Shown here in pieces: positions 27,610-37,590 of a DNA stretch of 64,000 nucleotides. This stretch comes from Betaproteobacteria bacterium. Its GTDB lineage: Bacteria; Pseudomonadota; Gammaproteobacteria; Burkholderiales; Rhodocyclaceae. Below the pieces are notes generated by a model. It made no database searches and had not been told where the DNA came from. It was given only the letters and a program-made list of their open reading frames with translations. The number at the start of each line of letters is the position of its first letter. Position 1 is the first letter of the stretch. The position numbers and the translations under genes were made by a program. The stretch lies in assembly GCA_009782565.1 (NCBI GenBank), contig WRIU01000003.1, positions 167,889 through 231,888 of the forward strand, written 5' to 3'.

Positions 27610-28008
27610 ATGGGCGATCCCAAAACGAAGTTTTTGATCGTAGACGACTTCTCGACGATGCGGCGTATCGTCCGCAATCTGCTCAAGGAGTTGGGATATG
27701 CCAACGCGGACGAAGCCGAGGATGGCGCGGTGGCACTGCAAAAACTGGAGTCGATGCCGACAGAATTCGACTTCATCGTTTCCGACTGGAACATGCCCAA
27801 CATGGACGGCCTTGTGTTGCTGCAAAAAATTCGCAGTTCACCACAACTCAAACATTTGCCGGTGCTGATGATCACGGCGGAGGCCAAGAAGGAAAACATC
27901 ATCGCCGCCGCGCAGGCCGGGGCAAGCGGGTACATCGTCAAGCCGTTTACGGCGGCAACCCTGGCCGAGAAGTTGGAAAAAGTATTTGAAAAAATGAAAC
28001 CGGCCTGA
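27610..28008 (+). CDS. cheY: Chemotaxis response regulator CheY
   Basis: CheY (132 aa) is a single receiver domain that, when phosphorylated by CheA, binds the flagellar switch. The acidic pocket (VDD, residues 11-13), phosphoacceptor Asp59 in [11 protein letters not shown], the Thr of MITAEAK and Lys111 in YIVKPF are all present. It is followed by its phosphatase gene cheZ, as in E. coli. Confidence 0.97.
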   Translation: MGDPKTKFLIVDDFSTMRRIVRNLLKELGYANADEAEDGAVALQKLESMPTEFDFIVSDWNMPNMDGLVLLQKIRSSPQLKHLPVLMITAEAKKENIIAAAQAGASGYIVKPFTAATLAEKLEKVFEKMKPA

Positions 28009-28091
28009 CTTGCAACCGGTAAGAAACAGCGGACACCCGAACGAACGGGTTTCCGGCAATACGAACACAGCAGATGCAACGGGGATCGAAG

Positions 28092-28961
28092 GTGGCTAAA
28101 CGGAAGATCGATGAAACGGGAGACTCGGACGAACTCCAGTCCTTGTTTGACAACATCGCGGCGAACGGAGACGCTGAAAAAGCCGCGCCCACCGAAACGG
28201 TGAGCGCGCCTGCCTCGGCACCGGCTCCGAAAGCTGCCCCAAGCGCGAGCGATGGGAACGACAACGACGAACTGCAAATACTGTTCGAGAACGAGGCAGG
28301 CAAGTACACCTCACCGGGAGTTGGAATCAATGGCGCGGAAGTAGAAGAAGAAGACGAGCGCGATTCCATGATGTTCAACCGCATCGGCAAGATGACGCGC
28401 AAGCTACATGACATGCTGATCGAGCTTGGCCTGGACAACAAATTGCAAGAGGTTGCCGACTCGATGCCCGATACCCGCCAGCGCCTGACCTATGTCGTGC
28501 AGATGACCGAACAGGCAGCCAGCAAAGTACTCAACGCAACAGATGCCGCCAAACCGTTGGTAGAAAAAATCCAGACGGAATCCGGAGCCTTGTTCGCGCG
28601 TTGGGGCAAATTGTTTAACAACCAGCTTTCGGTCGAAGAATTCAAGGCGCTGGCTGGAGAAACGCATGTGTTTCTCGGTTCGGCCACCGAGATCGGCCAA
28701 GCGATAGATGCCCGGTTGCTTGAAATCATCATGGCTCAGGATTTCCAGGATTTGACCGGACAGGTCATCAAAAAAGTCCTCGAAATGGCGCAGGCGCTCG
28801 AATCGCAACTGCTCGGCATCCTCATCGAATCCGCACCGGACGAGGTTTCCGAAAAGGCGGGCAGCCTGCTCAATGGGCCAGTCATCAACGGCGAAGGCCG
28901 CGATGATGTCGTGACCAGCCAGGGGCAGGTCGACGATTTGCTTGCGAGCCTGGGTTTCTAG
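28092..28961 (+). CDS. cheZ: CheY-phosphate phosphatase CheZ
   Basis: CheZ (about 289 aa) speeds dephosphorylation of CheY-P. The catalytic segment QDFQDLTGQVIKKVLEMA, holding the active Gln, is near residues 212-230, inside a long helical-hairpin region, and the C-terminal DDLLASLGF is the usual CheY-binding tail. The N-terminal ~80 residues are low-complexity (Ala, Pro, Glu) with two similar SDELQSLF / NDELQILF motifs. I prefer the GTG at 28092 (VAKRKIDE) because GGGGA lies upstream; an ATG at 28074 is in frame. Confidence 0.93.
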   Translation: MAKRKIDETGDSDELQSLFDNIAANGDAEKAAPTETVSAPASAPAPKAAPSASDGNDNDELQILFENEAGKYTSPGVGINGAEVEEEDERDSMMFNRIGKMTRKLHDMLIELGLDNKLQEVADSMPDTRQRLTYVVQMTEQAASKVLNATDAAKPLVEKIQTESGALFARWGKLFNNQLSVEEFKALAGETHVFLGSATEIGQAIDARLLEIIMAQDFQDLTGQVIKKVLEMAQALESQLLGILIESAPDEVSEKAGSLLNGPVINGEGRDDVVTSQGQVDDLLASLGF

Positions 28962-28975
28962 ATTGGGAGCGAACC

Positions 28976-30997
28976 ATGAGTGATTTTGCCGGAATGGAAG
29001 ACCTGTTGCAGGACTTCCTCACAGAAGCGCAAGACCTGTTATCGGATGTCGATAATAAACTGGTCGACCTTGAGCGCAGCCCGGACGACCGGGGTTTGCT
29101 CAATGACATTTTCCGGGGCTTTCACACCATCAAAGGCGGCGCGGGTTTCCTGAATGCCTCCGAACTGGTGACGCTCTGCCATCTCACCGAGAGCCTGTTT
29201 GACAAACTTCGCAACGGCGAGCTTGAAGTGACTCCCGAAATTATGGACGTCATCCTGGCAGCGACCGCCGGGGTGCGCGATATGTTTAACCAACTCTCGC
29301 AAGGTGTACTGCCGGATCCGGCCGACCCCAATATCATTGCTTCGCTCAAGGCAGTTCAGAGCGGAGAAAAGTCGCAAGCACAGCCTGCAGCCCCGGCAGT
29401 TTCTGAAAAACCGCAGAGCGCCGCAGTCATCGTGGCAGAACAAAGCAACGCCCCAAACTGGAACGAACTGCATGCCGCCGTCTCCAGAACACCGTCTCCG
29501 GATCCCGCGCCTCAGCCCGAAACACATCCTGCCACGGGGACTTCCGTGGTTCCGGCAGTGCATGACGCAAATGCCGTCGTCAAAAGCGCACCGAATCGGC
29601 GGGCAGGCGACGCTCCAGGAGCCAACGGGCCGAGCGGACGACGTACCGATGATCGCCAACGCGATACGTCGATCCGGGTCGACACCGCGCGCCTCGATCA
29701 GGTACTCAACCTCTCAGGCGAAATCGGCCTGACCAAGAACCGCCTCAACGCGCTGCGTAGCGACATCCTCAATGGCCGCAACGATACCGAGACCTTGCAC
29801 GCGCTCGACGTCGCGGTGAGCCAGCTTGATCTGCTGGTTTCCGACTTGCAGAACGCCGTCATGAAGACGCGCATGCAGCCTATTGGGCGGCTCTTCCAAA
29901 AATACCCGCGCATCGCCCGCGACCTCGCCCGTGGCCTCGGCAAGGATGTCGAACTGGTGTTGATCGGCGAAGAAACCGAGATCGACAAGACGATGATCGA
30001 AGACTTGTCCGACCCGATCATTCACCTGATCCGCAACGCGGTCGATCACGGCGTCGAAAGTGCCGAAGAGCGCCGCATCTCCGGTAAATCGGAAAAGGCG
30101 GACGTGCGCCTGGAAGCGCGCCAGGAAGGCGACCATATCCTCATCCTCGTCGCCGACGACGGGCATGGCATGAACGCCGAAAAACTGCGCGCCAAGGCGG
30201 TCGAAAAGGGCCTCATCTCCGACGAAGAGGCCAATACGATGGACGAGCGGCAGAGCTTCAATCTGGTCTTCCTGCCGGGCTTTTCGCTGGCTCCCAAGGT
30301 TTCCGACGTTTCAGGCCGTGGCGTGGGCATGGATGTCGTTCGTACCAACATCCAGAAACTCAACGGAACCATCGACATCCACTCGGTGCAGGGCAAGGGC
30401 ACGACCTTCATCATCAGCCTGCCCCTGACACTGGCCATCCTGCCGGTGCTGCTGGTCAAACTGGGCGATCAGCCGTTTGCCGTACCCCTGTCGATGGTGC
30501 GCGAGATATTGCCCATCGACCCGAACGAAGTGAAGGAAGTCGCTGGCCGCGCCACGATGGTCGTGCGGGGCGAAGTTTTGCCCATCATGCCCTTGAGCAA
30601 GATGCTCGGATGGGAGCAGGAAAATTCGCCGGAATACGGTGTGCTGATGCAAATGGCCGAGCTATCGTACATTCTCGCCATCGACAGTTTCGCGGGACGT
30701 GAGGACGCCGTCATCAAATCGCTCGACGATTTCCGCCCCAAAGGCGTGGCAGGCGTCACCACACTCTCGAACGGGCAGATCGTGCTGATCCTCGATATGA
30801 AGGAACTCATTAGCGCAGCGGGCGACCGTGGAGTACCGAGGAGCACGCTGATCAAACCGCCGGAAAGAAAGAAAGCGCAATCCAAACTGGATGCGCCGGA
30901 GTCCTGCCCTCATTGCGGGCGAAGCGGGGCCGCCCAGGCTTCACAAAAGACCGATGAATGCCCTCATTGCGGGCAAAGCGAAACCGTCCAGGCTTAG
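28976..30997 (+). CDS. cheA: Chemotaxis histidine kinase CheA with repeat-derived tail
   Basis: CheA (673 aa) autophosphorylates and passes phosphate to CheY and the CheV receivers. Domains in order: P1/HPt with His50 in FHTIKGGAGF; a ~100-residue Ala/Pro linker with no obvious P2; P3 dimerisation (LDQVLNLSGEIGLTKNRL); P4 kinase with N-box (HLIRNAVDHG), VADDGHGMN and SGRGVGMDVV; and a CheW-like P5 (ILPVLLVKLGDQPFAVPL). The last ~30 residues hold two CPHCG motifs (Cys644 and Cys662) encoded by two 54-bp copies of a dispersed repeat, unlike other CheA proteins. Whether they bind zinc is unknown. Confidence 0.95.
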   Translation: MSDFAGMEDLLQDFLTEAQDLLSDVDNKLVDLERSPDDRGLLNDIFRGFHTIKGGAGFLNASELVTLCHLTESLFDKLRNGELEVTPEIMDVILAATAGVRDMFNQLSQGVLPDPADPNIIASLKAVQSGEKSQAQPAAPAVSEKPQSAAVIVAEQSNAPNWNELHAAVSRTPSPDPAPQPETHPATGTSVVPAVHDANAVVKSAPNRRAGDAPGANGPSGRRTDDRQRDTSIRVDTARLDQVLNLSGEIGLTKNRLNALRSDILNGRNDTETLHALDVAVSQLDLLVSDLQNAVMKTRMQPIGRLFQKYPRIARDLARGLGKDVELVLIGEETEIDKTMIEDLSDPIIHLIRNAVDHGVESAEERRISGKSEKADVRLEARQEGDHILILVADDGHGMNAEKLRAKAVEKGLISDEEANTMDERQSFNLVFLPGFSLAPKVSDVSGRGVGMDVVRTNIQKLNGTIDIHSVQGKGTTFIISLPLTLAILPVLLVKLGDQPFAVPLSMVREILPIDPNEVKEVAGRATMVVRGEVLPIMPLSKMLGWEQENSPEYGVLMQMAELSYILAIDSFAGREDAVIKSLDDFRPKGVAGVTTLSNGQIVLILDMKELISAAGDRGVPRSTLIKPPERKKAQSKLDAPESCPHCGRSGAAQASQKTDECPHCGQSETVQA

Positions 30998-31095
30998 AGC
31001 GGTTTTGGTTTAGATAATGTCATTGCGAGCACAAGCAAAGCAATCCAGTACCATGTAAAAATTCCGCTAGATTGCTTCGCTTCGCTCACAATGAT
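30906..31095. repeat. Cluster of CATTGCGAGC-family repeats, partly inside cheA
   Basis: Four related units were read: 30906-30939 and 30960-30994 (54 bp apart, both in frame inside cheA, core CTCATTGCGGGC..AAGCG..CCAGGCTT), 31018-31048 (GTCATTGCGAGC...AAGCAATCCAG) and an inverted unit at 31069-31095 (GATTGCTTCGCTTCGCTCAC). The third and fourth form an inverted pair just after the cheA stop. Confidence 0.75.
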
Positions 31096-31118
31096 GAATG
31101 ACCTTGGAGAAACCATTT

Positions 31119-31153
31119 AACGAACAACGGCGCTTTTCGCGCCGTTGTTCGTT
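31119..31153. terminator. Convergent terminator hairpin between cheA and phasin gene
   Basis: A perfect 15-bp stem, AACGAACAACGGCGC with GCGCCGTTGTTCGTT, has a five-base loop and lies between two convergent genes. On the minus strand it is followed by AAATGGTTT, a weak T-rich stretch. Confidence 0.65.
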
Positions 31154-31174
31154 ATTGCGGACTTGCTTCCCGTA

Positions 31175-31702
31175 TTACTTGGTAGTACGGCTTTTTCCCG
31201 TTGTGGCGGAAACCGGCGCCTGTGTGAAAGCCTGGAAAGCTTCGGATGACGCGCGGGTAAGCTGTTCCACGGCAGTGCGGGTGGTGTTCAGGGTGTTCTG
31301 GAGGGCATTCATCGTATTCTGGTCGGCAATGGGCAGACCTTTGAACATCTGTTGAATGGCTTCGAGAACTTCCGCGCTGCTGTTGCTGAGTTGCTCGCCG
31401 ACGAGTTTGCTGATCTGGGACTGAGCCTTGGTGGCAATTTCGGCGATTTCGCGCGCACCGGCGAAAACCTTCTCGGCGGAGTTTTGTGCAAAACGCGTAC
31501 GGAGTTGAACGGCGTCCTGAGGATTCTTGATTCCACTAAGGGCTTTGGCGTTGTTGACGCTATCTTCGAACAGCGACTTGGCAACGGCAACCTGCACTTC
31601 AATGACACGTTGCGTGTTCTCAATGGACAACTGCGCCAACTGCACAGCCGCTTCAAGACTCTTCTTCTGCATTTCGTTGACCTGTTCCGGTTTGGCAGCC
31701 AT
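31175..31702 (-). CDS. Phasin family protein
   Basis: A 175-aa phasin, a small amphipathic-helical protein that coats polyhydroxyalkanoate granules and controls their number and size. The sequence is typical: KPEQVNEMQKKSLEAAVQLA near the N-terminus, repeated Ala- and Gln-rich heptad-like stretches and an unstructured Thr/Lys tail. GAGGG precedes the ATG. It stands alone between a repeat region and the cheA terminator. Together with the MaoC-like hydratase it implies PHA metabolism, although phaC is not in this window. Confidence 0.88.
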   Translation of the reverse strand: MAAKPEQVNEMQKKSLEAAVQLAQLSIENTQRVIEVQVAVAKSLFEDSVNNAKALSGIKNPQDAVQLRTRFAQNSAEKVFAGAREIAEIATKAQSQISKLVGEQLSNSSAEVLEAIQQMFKGLPIADQNTMNALQNTLNTTRTAVEQLTRASSEAFQAFTQAPVSATTGKSRTTK

Positions 31703-32112
31703 ATCGATCCCTCATGAACATGTTGAGCATGGCGGTATATTTTGTTTATGCCGCATGGAAACGGCTCTGAACTCCGAACGGTTCCCCTGAGCCGAGGTTT
31801 TCATTATGCGTTCGTACGAGTGACAGAGCAAGCGTTCAAATTATGCGCTGGACAAAAAATGCGACTTTTTTACGTTTCCCATGAACAATCATTTCGGGGC
31901 CTGCCCGCGCAATGGCAAAAACGTGACCTAGCATTATTCCAAGGAAACCCTGAACAAGCTTGGATTGCTTCGCTACGCTCGCAATGACACTCACTTTTAC
32001 CCGTCATTGCGAGGAGCGAAGTGACGAAGCAATCCATCAAAAGGGGTTGTGCAGGGGTTTCCTAGAGGCGAAACCGCAAACCAAAAAACCAGAAAGAAAA
32101 ATGCCGGTTTTC
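31703..32112. other. Intergenic region between phasin and helicase genes
   Basis: A 410-bp gap. Its right third carries a dispersed inverted repeat (31961-32037). The left part must include the phasin promoter; no gene with a ribosome-binding site or credible composition was seen. Confidence 0.6.
31961..32037. repeat. Inverted pair of CATTGCGAGC-family repeats
   Basis: TGGATTGCTTCGCTACGCTC... (31961-31988) is inverted against a unit at 32002-32037 beginning CGTCATTGCGAGGAGCGAAG and ending AAGCAATCCA, with a ~13-base loop. The whole could form a ~77-base hairpin. Confidence 0.8.
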
Positions 32113-34026
32113 CTATTTTTGCCCCCGCCGTTTTTTTCCATCTGCCTCACGGCTTTTTGAACGCTCGCCCCGAGTTGCCTGTTTTTCCCAGGGCTTTTTC
32201 TCCCAAGGCTTTGCGGAAGCTTTGTAAGACTCACCGCTGCGGCGCGGACTGGAAGCGTCGGCGCTGTTCCGGGGGCGGCGCACGGGCAGTGCCTCGCCTT
32301 CCCCGACCGGGCGGGTATTGAGCGAACGTCCACGCACCACGATGCGCCCCAACGCGGCGAGCAGGTCGGGGGAAAGATGGGCGGGCAATTCGACAGTGGA
32401 AAATTCATTGAAAAGGTCGATCTGGCCGATGAGCCGACCTTCGATGCCACCCTCATTGGCAAGCGCTCCCACGATCTCTTTCGGCATGACACCATGATCC
32501 CGGCCAACCGCGATGCGGTAGCGTTGCGTTTTGCCACTCGCAAAAATTTTCGGGGAAACAGCCCCCCTCGCTTCCCGCCGCGCACCGCTCGAGCGCGACA
32601 CACCGGTCGTAAAGATTTCCTCGCGCAACGCCCTGCCCTGCAAATGCGGCATAGTAGCCTGCTCCCACCCCCGGCCTTCTTCCTCCTCGATCTGCAACGG
32701 ACGGCCAACCTGGACGAGATAGGCGAGCGCGGCGGCAACTTCCCGAGAGGAGAGGTCGTTTTCCTCCACGATCTCTTCCACCACGCTCATGAAAAAGCCA
32801 AGTTCCAACTCCGTATCGGCCAGCGTATCCAGCACCTTCTGCTTGAACTGGCTGACGCGCAGGCTGGAAACATCTTCGCGGCTCGGTAGCGCGATGGGTT
32901 CGATAGGCTGGCGGGTGGCGTGCTCGATGCTCTTCAGCATTCGCCGTTCGCGCGGCGCGACAAACAGAATAGCCATGCCTTCACGCCCTGCGCGCCCTGT
33001 ACGGCCGATGCGATGGACATAGGCTTCCGTATCGTAAGGAATGTCGTAATTGATGACGTGGCTGACGCGCGGCACATCGATGCCACGTGCGGCTACGTCC
33101 GTGGCGATGACGATATCGAGCGAGCCGTTTTTCAGTTGTTCGATGACACGCTCACGCAACCCCTGTGTCATATCTCCGTTAAGCGCGGCAGCGGCATAAC
33201 CGCGCGCGGCAAGTTTATCGGCGAGTTCTTCCGTTCCAATTTTCGTTCGCACGAAAACGATGGCAGCATCGAGTTTTTCTTCCGCATCCAGGATACGGGT
33301 AAGGGCATCGAGCTTGTCGACACCGCGCACCAGCCAGTAACGCTGGCGGATTTTTTCCACCGTCGACGTTGCCGCACGGATACGCACTTCCTCCGGTTCG
33401 CGCAGGTGACGATGCGCGACCCCGCGAATTGCGGTAGGCATGGTCGCCGAGAAGAGCGCCGTTTGGCGGCTCGAAGGCGTATGTTCGAGAATCCATTCGA
33501 CATCTTCGATGAATCCCATGCGAAGCATTTCATCGGCTTCATCGAGCACCAGCATCGAGAGGGCGTCGAGTTTCAGGCTACCGCGTTTGAGATGATCCAT
33601 GATCCGACCCGGCGTACCGACGATGACTTGCGCGCCGCGCGCGAGCTGCCGCAACTGCACCACCATGCTCTGGCCGCCGTAGACTGGCAACACATGGAAA
33701 TTTTGCAGGTGATGCGCGTACTTGGTAAACGCCTCGGAGACCTGAAGCGCAAGCTCGCGTGTCGGGGTAAGCACCAGCGCCTGTGGCCGCGCACAGGCAA
33801 GGTCAAGCCTGGCCAGGATCGGCAGGGCGAACGCGGCGGTTTTACCCGTCCCCGTCTGCGCTTCGCCAAGCAGGTCACGACCCGCGAGCAAATGCGGAAT
33901 ACATGCCGCCTGGATGGGAGAAGGGGTTTCATAGCCGACTTCGGCAAGTGTCGCGAGCAGGCTGCCAGGAAGGCCGAGTTGCCCGAACGAAGTCATCGCG
34001 GCGGGAAGGATAGAATTTTCAGTCAT
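32113..34026 (-). CDS. DEAD-box ATP-dependent RNA helicase (DeaD/CsdA type)
   Basis: A 637-aa RNA helicase, probably acting in ribosome assembly or mRNA turnover, especially in the cold. Helicase motifs are complete: Walker A AQTGTGKT (56-63), PTRELALQV, DEAD at 162-165, SAT in LFSATMP, and HRIGRTGRAGREG. A DbpA/CsdA-type RNA-binding domain follows at about residues 475-575, then a Lys/Arg/Ser-rich tail. The length and C-terminal domain match DeaD better than RhlE. A cold-shock protein gene lies next upstream, transcribed in the same direction, which fits a cold or RNA-remodelling theme. Confidence 0.92.
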   Translation of the reverse strand: MTENSILPAAMTSFGQLGLPGSLLATLAEVGYETPSPIQAACIPHLLAGRDLLGEAQTGTGKTAAFALPILARLDLACARPQALVLTPTRELALQVSEAFTKYAHHLQNFHVLPVYGGQSMVVQLRQLARGAQVIVGTPGRIMDHLKRGSLKLDALSMLVLDEADEMLRMGFIEDVEWILEHTPSSRQTALFSATMPTAIRGVAHRHLREPEEVRIRAATSTVEKIRQRYWLVRGVDKLDALTRILDAEEKLDAAIVFVRTKIGTEELADKLAARGYAAAALNGDMTQGLRERVIEQLKNGSLDIVIATDVAARGIDVPRVSHVINYDIPYDTEAYVHRIGRTGRAGREGMAILFVAPRERRMLKSIEHATRQPIEPIALPSREDVSSLRVSQFKQKVLDTLADTELELGFFMSVVEEIVEENDLSSREVAAALAYLVQVGRPLQIEEEEGRGWEQATMPHLQGRALREEIFTTGVSRSSGARREARGAVSPKIFASGKTQRYRIAVGRDHGVMPKEIVGALANEGGIEGRLIGQIDLFNEFSTVELPAHLSPDLLAALGRIVVRGRSLNTRPVGEGEALPVRRPRNSADASSPRRSGESYKASAKPWEKKPWEKQATRGERSKSREADGKKRRGQK

Positions 34027-34113
34027 GGTATGGAATTGCTGCCAATGGCATTTTCCGTGGCTGGCGACAATGCTTCAGGAATATGTAACTCTCCTGCCAG
34101 TACAGAAAAGCAA

Positions 34114-34164
34114 AACACGGCTCGAAGGCCGTGTTTCAACAGAACACGGCCTTCGAGCCGTGTT
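34114..34164. terminator. Perfect 22-bp inverted repeat after the cold-shock gene
   Basis: Arms 34114-34135 and 34143-34164 are exact reverse complements with a 7-base spacer, and each arm is itself a near-palindrome (AACACGGC...GCCGTGTT). On the minus strand the second stem is followed by TTGCTTTTC, consistent with termination of the csp transcript. Confidence 0.65.
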
Positions 34165-34181
34165 CACGAAATGCGTACTAC

Positions 34182-34391
34182 TTATATAGGACGGATGTTT
34201 GCCGCCTGCAAGCCTTTGGGGCCATTTCTGACTTCAAATTCTACACGCTGGTTTTCCGCCAGCGTCCTGAAGCCTTTGCCCTTTATTTCGCTGAAATGTG
34301 CAAAAAGGTCGTCACCACCCTGCTCTGGGGTAATGAAACCAAAGCCTTTAGCATCGTTGAACCATTTGACGGTACCTGTTTGAGTGCTCAT
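34182..34391 (-). CDS. Cold-shock protein (CspA family)
   Basis: A 69-aa single cold-shock domain, an RNA/DNA chaperone that melts secondary structure. RNP1 (KGFGFITPE) and RNP2 (LFAHFSEI) are present, and the protein begins [15 protein letters not shown]. The ATG at 34391 has AGGGA upstream; the longer frame to 34547 belongs to the leader. About 210 bases separate it from the next gene, room for the long 5' untranslated region characteristic of csp genes. A perfect inverted repeat follows the stop. Confidence 0.95.
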   Translation of the reverse strand: MSTQTGTVKWFNDAKGFGFITPEQGGDDLFAHFSEIKGKGFRTLAENQRVEFEVRNGPKGLQAANIRPI

Positions 34392-34601
34392 TTTTGTATC
34401 CCTGTAAAACGAATTGCATAATCGGGTCAAACCCGGGAAGCCAGAACGATCAAGAAACGTATCGAGGGAATCCAACCGGGCATTCATGCACGAACACAGG
34501 GCCACCGCAGGAACAACGTTTGAATCGACTGCCGCCGCAAGATACACTTTTTTTGCGGCGCGTGTTGATTTTTTAGAGAAATAGCTGTTGTTTTTTTGAT
34601 G

Positions 34602-36104
34602 TTATCTCTTCCCCTTGCCTCCCAACAGTGATCCAAGAATGCCGCGCACGATTTCGCGACCGACAGACGAACTGGCGCTTCGCACCGCGCTCTTGGCCGC
34701 CGCAGTCAGGATGCCGTCACGGCGGCCACTGCCTAGCAGGATATCGGACAAAGCCCCCGCACCAGTATCTTTCGCCACCGGCCTGCTCGTCACCTTTGAT
34801 TCTTGCGGCGCAACCTGTGCTGTCTGTGCCGCTCGCGCCGCCAGTTTTTCATAGGCCGATTCGCGGTCGATCGCTTCATCATAGACGCCTTTCAACAACG
34901 AAGCGGCCAGTACCCGCGCGCGCTCGGCATCGTTGGCCGGGCCGATGCGGCTGGCCGGAGGCAGGACATGGACGCGCTCCACCATGTCGGGTCGCCCCTT
35001 TTCGTCGAGAAACGACACCAGCGCCTCGCCGACGCCAAGCTCGGTAATCGCCGCTTCGGTGTTGATCTCCGGATTGGCGCGCAATGTTTGCGCTGCCGCT
35101 TTGACGGCTTTCTGGTCGCGCACGGTAAATGCCCTCAGCGCGTGGTTGACGCGATTGCCAAGCTGACCAAGGATGTTGTCGGGAACGTCGGTGGGATTCT
35201 GGGTGACGAAATAGACGCCGACGCCCTTTGAGCGTATCAGCCGCACGATCTTCTCGATCTTGTCAACCAACACGCGCGAGGCATCCTTGAACAGCAAATG
35301 CGCTTCGTCGAAGAAAAACACCAGTTTCGGCTTTTCCGGATCGCCGATTTCGGGCAGGCGCTCGAACAGTTCGGAAAGCAACCAAAGCAGCAGCGTCGAA
35401 TACAGCATCGGCGAATTGAGCAGTTGATCCGCCGCCAGAATGTGAATGACGCCCCGCCCCCGTTCGGTTTGCAGCAGGTCGTCGATATTGAGCATCGGCT
35501 CGCCGAGAAAAAGCGCCCCGCCCTGCTGTTCGAGCGATAGCAACCCGCGCTGGATCGCGCCGATGCTTGCCGCCGATACATTGCCGTACTGGGTGATGAA
35601 TTCCTTGGCGTTTTCCCCAACGAATTGCAGCATCGCGCGCAAATCCTTGAGATCCAGAAGCAAGAGCCCCTTGTCGTCGGCAATCTTGAATACCATCGTC
35701 AAGATGCCTTCCTGCGTCTCATTGAGCATCAAGACGCGCGACAGCAGTAGCGGCCCCAAGTCCGAGACCGTCGCCCGCAGCGGATGCCCCTGCTTGCCGA
35801 ACACGTCCCAAAATATCACTGGAAACGCACTGTATTCCGGCTCAGGCAATTGCAATGCCTGCAAGCGTTGGCTGAATTTCTCCGATGGGGCACCCGTCTG
35901 CGAAATCCCGGACAGATCGCCCTTTACATCGGCCATGAAGACCGGAACGCCGATGCTGCTGAAACGTTCGGCCAGCATCTGGAGCGTTACCGTTTTACCG
36001 GTACCAGTCGCGCCGGTGATGAGGCCGTGGCGGTTGGCCAGTCCGGGCAACAAAACAGCTTCTTTATCGCCAGACTTGCCGATAGGTAAAGATTCGATAG
36101 TCAT
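34602..36104 (-). CDS. HerA/YjgR-like helicase-domain ATPase (DUF853)
   Basis: A 500-aa HerA-FtsK-superfamily ATPase related to YjgR. It has Walker [15 protein letters not shown] near residues 30-43, a Walker [13 protein letters not shown] near 260, and the family's conserved [20 protein letters not shown] and [20 protein letters not shown] segments. The C-terminus carries a Ser/Arg-rich basic region ending [10 protein letters not shown]. The biological role of YjgR proteins is poorly defined; DNA translocation or processing is inferred from the superfamily. It stands alone, divergent from pgk. Confidence 0.85.
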   Translation of the reverse strand: MTIESLPIGKSGDKEAVLLPGLANRHGLITGATGTGKTVTLQMLAERFSSIGVPVFMADVKGDLSGISQTGAPSEKFSQRLQALQLPEPEYSAFPVIFWDVFGKQGHPLRATVSDLGPLLLSRVLMLNETQEGILTMVFKIADDKGLLLLDLKDLRAMLQFVGENAKEFITQYGNVSAASIGAIQRGLLSLEQQGGALFLGEPMLNIDDLLQTERGRGVIHILAADQLLNSPMLYSTLLLWLLSELFERLPEIGDPEKPKLVFFFDEAHLLFKDASRVLVDKIEKIVRLIRSKGVGVYFVTQNPTDVPDNILGQLGNRVNHALRAFTVRDQKAVKAAAQTLRANPEINTEAAITELGVGEALVSFLDEKGRPDMVERVHVLPPASRIGPANDAERARVLAASLLKGVYDEAIDRESAYEKLAARAAQTAQVAPQESKVTSRPVAKDTGAGALSDILLGSGRRDGILTAAAKSAVRSASSSVGREIVRGILGSLLGGKGKR

Positions 36105-36345
36105 TGTGAGGTTCCCCTGATCCCATAAAACTCATGTCGAAGCTACTTGTTGATATAAAAATACCTCCTATGAGTGCATTGAACAACCGTCTGTGACACA
36201 ACAACGCAACCATCGCCTGATACACAAGTACAGTTATGGTACTGAATTTTCACCCCCGTATAATGTTGCCCCGATTCAGGCCGGGGTCGTGGCGCGCTTT
36301 CCACGGCGCTCCTGTCGGCTCGAACATTTCCATGGAATAGATGAC

Positions 36346-37536
36346 ATGAACCTGCAAGTCAAAAAACTCGCCGACCTCGATGTACGCAGCAAACAAGTCT
36401 TTATCCGCGCCGACCTCAACGTGCCGCAGGACGAAGCGGGCAACATCACGGAAGACACCCGCATCCGCGCCTCCGTGCCAACCATCCGGTATTGTCTCGA
36501 TCAGGGCGCGGCAGTGATGGTGACTTCCCATCTTGGCCGACCCACCGAAGGCAAACTCGGCTCGGAAGACACCCTCGCCCCGGTGGCCGTGCGCCTGGGG
36601 CAGTTGATCGGCCAGCCGGTAAAACTCATCACCGATTGGGTCGACGGCGGCTTCACCGTCGAACCTGGACAGGTCGTGCTGCTGGAAAACTGCCGCTGCA
36701 ATATCGGCGAGAAGAAAGACGATGAAGCATTGTCGAAGAAAATGGCGGCGCTCTGCGACGTCTATGTCAACGACGCTTTCGGAACCGCGCACCGCGCCGA
36801 AGCAACCACGCACGGCATCGCCCGCTTCGCGACCGCCGCCTGTGCCGGACTGTTGATGAGCGCGGAAATCGAGGCGCTCTCGCGCGCGCTTGGCAACCCC
36901 AAACGCCCATTGGTCGCCATCGTCGGCGGGGCAAAGGTTTCAAGCAAACTCACCATCCTGAAATCGCTTGCCGAAAAGGTCGACCAACTCATTGTCGGCG
37001 GCGGTATCGCCAATACCTTCCTGCTGGCCTCAGGCAAGCGTATCGGGGCTTCGCTCGCCGAACCCGATCTGGTGAAAGAAGCGCATATCGTCATGGACCT
37101 GATGCGCGCGCGCGGCGCGGAAGTGCCGATCCCCGTAGATGTAGTCGTTGCCGATGAGGTCTCGGCGCTCGCCCGCGCCAACAAGGTTTCCATCGACGAA
37201 GTCGGCCCTCACGACCGCATCCTGGACATCGGCCCAAAGAGTGCCGCGCATCTGGCGCAAATCGTCGCCAACGCAGGAACCATCGTCTGGAACGGCCCCG
37301 TTGGCGTATTCGAGCACCCGCAATTCGCGGGCGGAACCAAGATGCTCGCTTCGGCCATTGCACACTCGCAAGCGTTTTCGGTTGCGGGAGGAGGCGACAC
37401 GCTGGCGGCCATCGCCAAATTCGACATTGCCCGCGACGTAGGCTACATCTCCACGGGCGGCGGCGCTTTCCTGGAATTCCTCGAAGGCCGCACCCTGCCC
37501 GCCATTGCCGCACTGGAAGCGCGCAACCAGGACTGA
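36346..37536 (+). CDS. pgk: Phosphoglycerate kinase
   Basis: Pgk (396 aa) interconverts 1,3-bisphosphoglycerate and 3-phosphoglycerate with ADP/ATP in glycolysis and gluconeogenesis. Clear signatures are [50 protein letters not shown] and GGGDTLAA. The ATG at 36346 gives the standard N-terminus; 51 further in-frame codons upstream are not conserved. Length is normal. No other glycolytic gene is adjacent in this window (gap and pyk are often neighbours elsewhere). Confidence 0.98.
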   Translation: MNLQVKKLADLDVRSKQVFIRADLNVPQDEAGNITEDTRIRASVPTIRYCLDQGAAVMVTSHLGRPTEGKLGSEDTLAPVAVRLGQLIGQPVKLITDWVDGGFTVEPGQVVLLENCRCNIGEKKDDEALSKKMAALCDVYVNDAFGTAHRAEATTHGIARFATAACAGLLMSAEIEALSRALGNPKRPLVAIVGGAKVSSKLTILKSLAEKVDQLIVGGGIANTFLLASGKRIGASLAEPDLVKEAHIVMDLMRARGAEVPIPVDVVVADEVSALARANKVSIDEVGPHDRILDIGPKSAAHLAQIVANAGTIVWNGPVGVFEHPQFAGGTKMLASAIAHSQAFSVAGGGDTLAAIAKFDIARDVGYISTGGGAFLEFLEGRTLPAIAALEARNQD

Positions 37537-37590
37537 CAGGAAATCGGAATACGCGCCGCGCGCGAGAACAACCCCCACGGACAAACAGAC

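Noticed and set aside
32920..34383. Long plus-strand frame (487 codons) opposite the DEAD-box helicase
   Set aside because: The minus strand encodes a full helicase with all motifs; this is its shadow.
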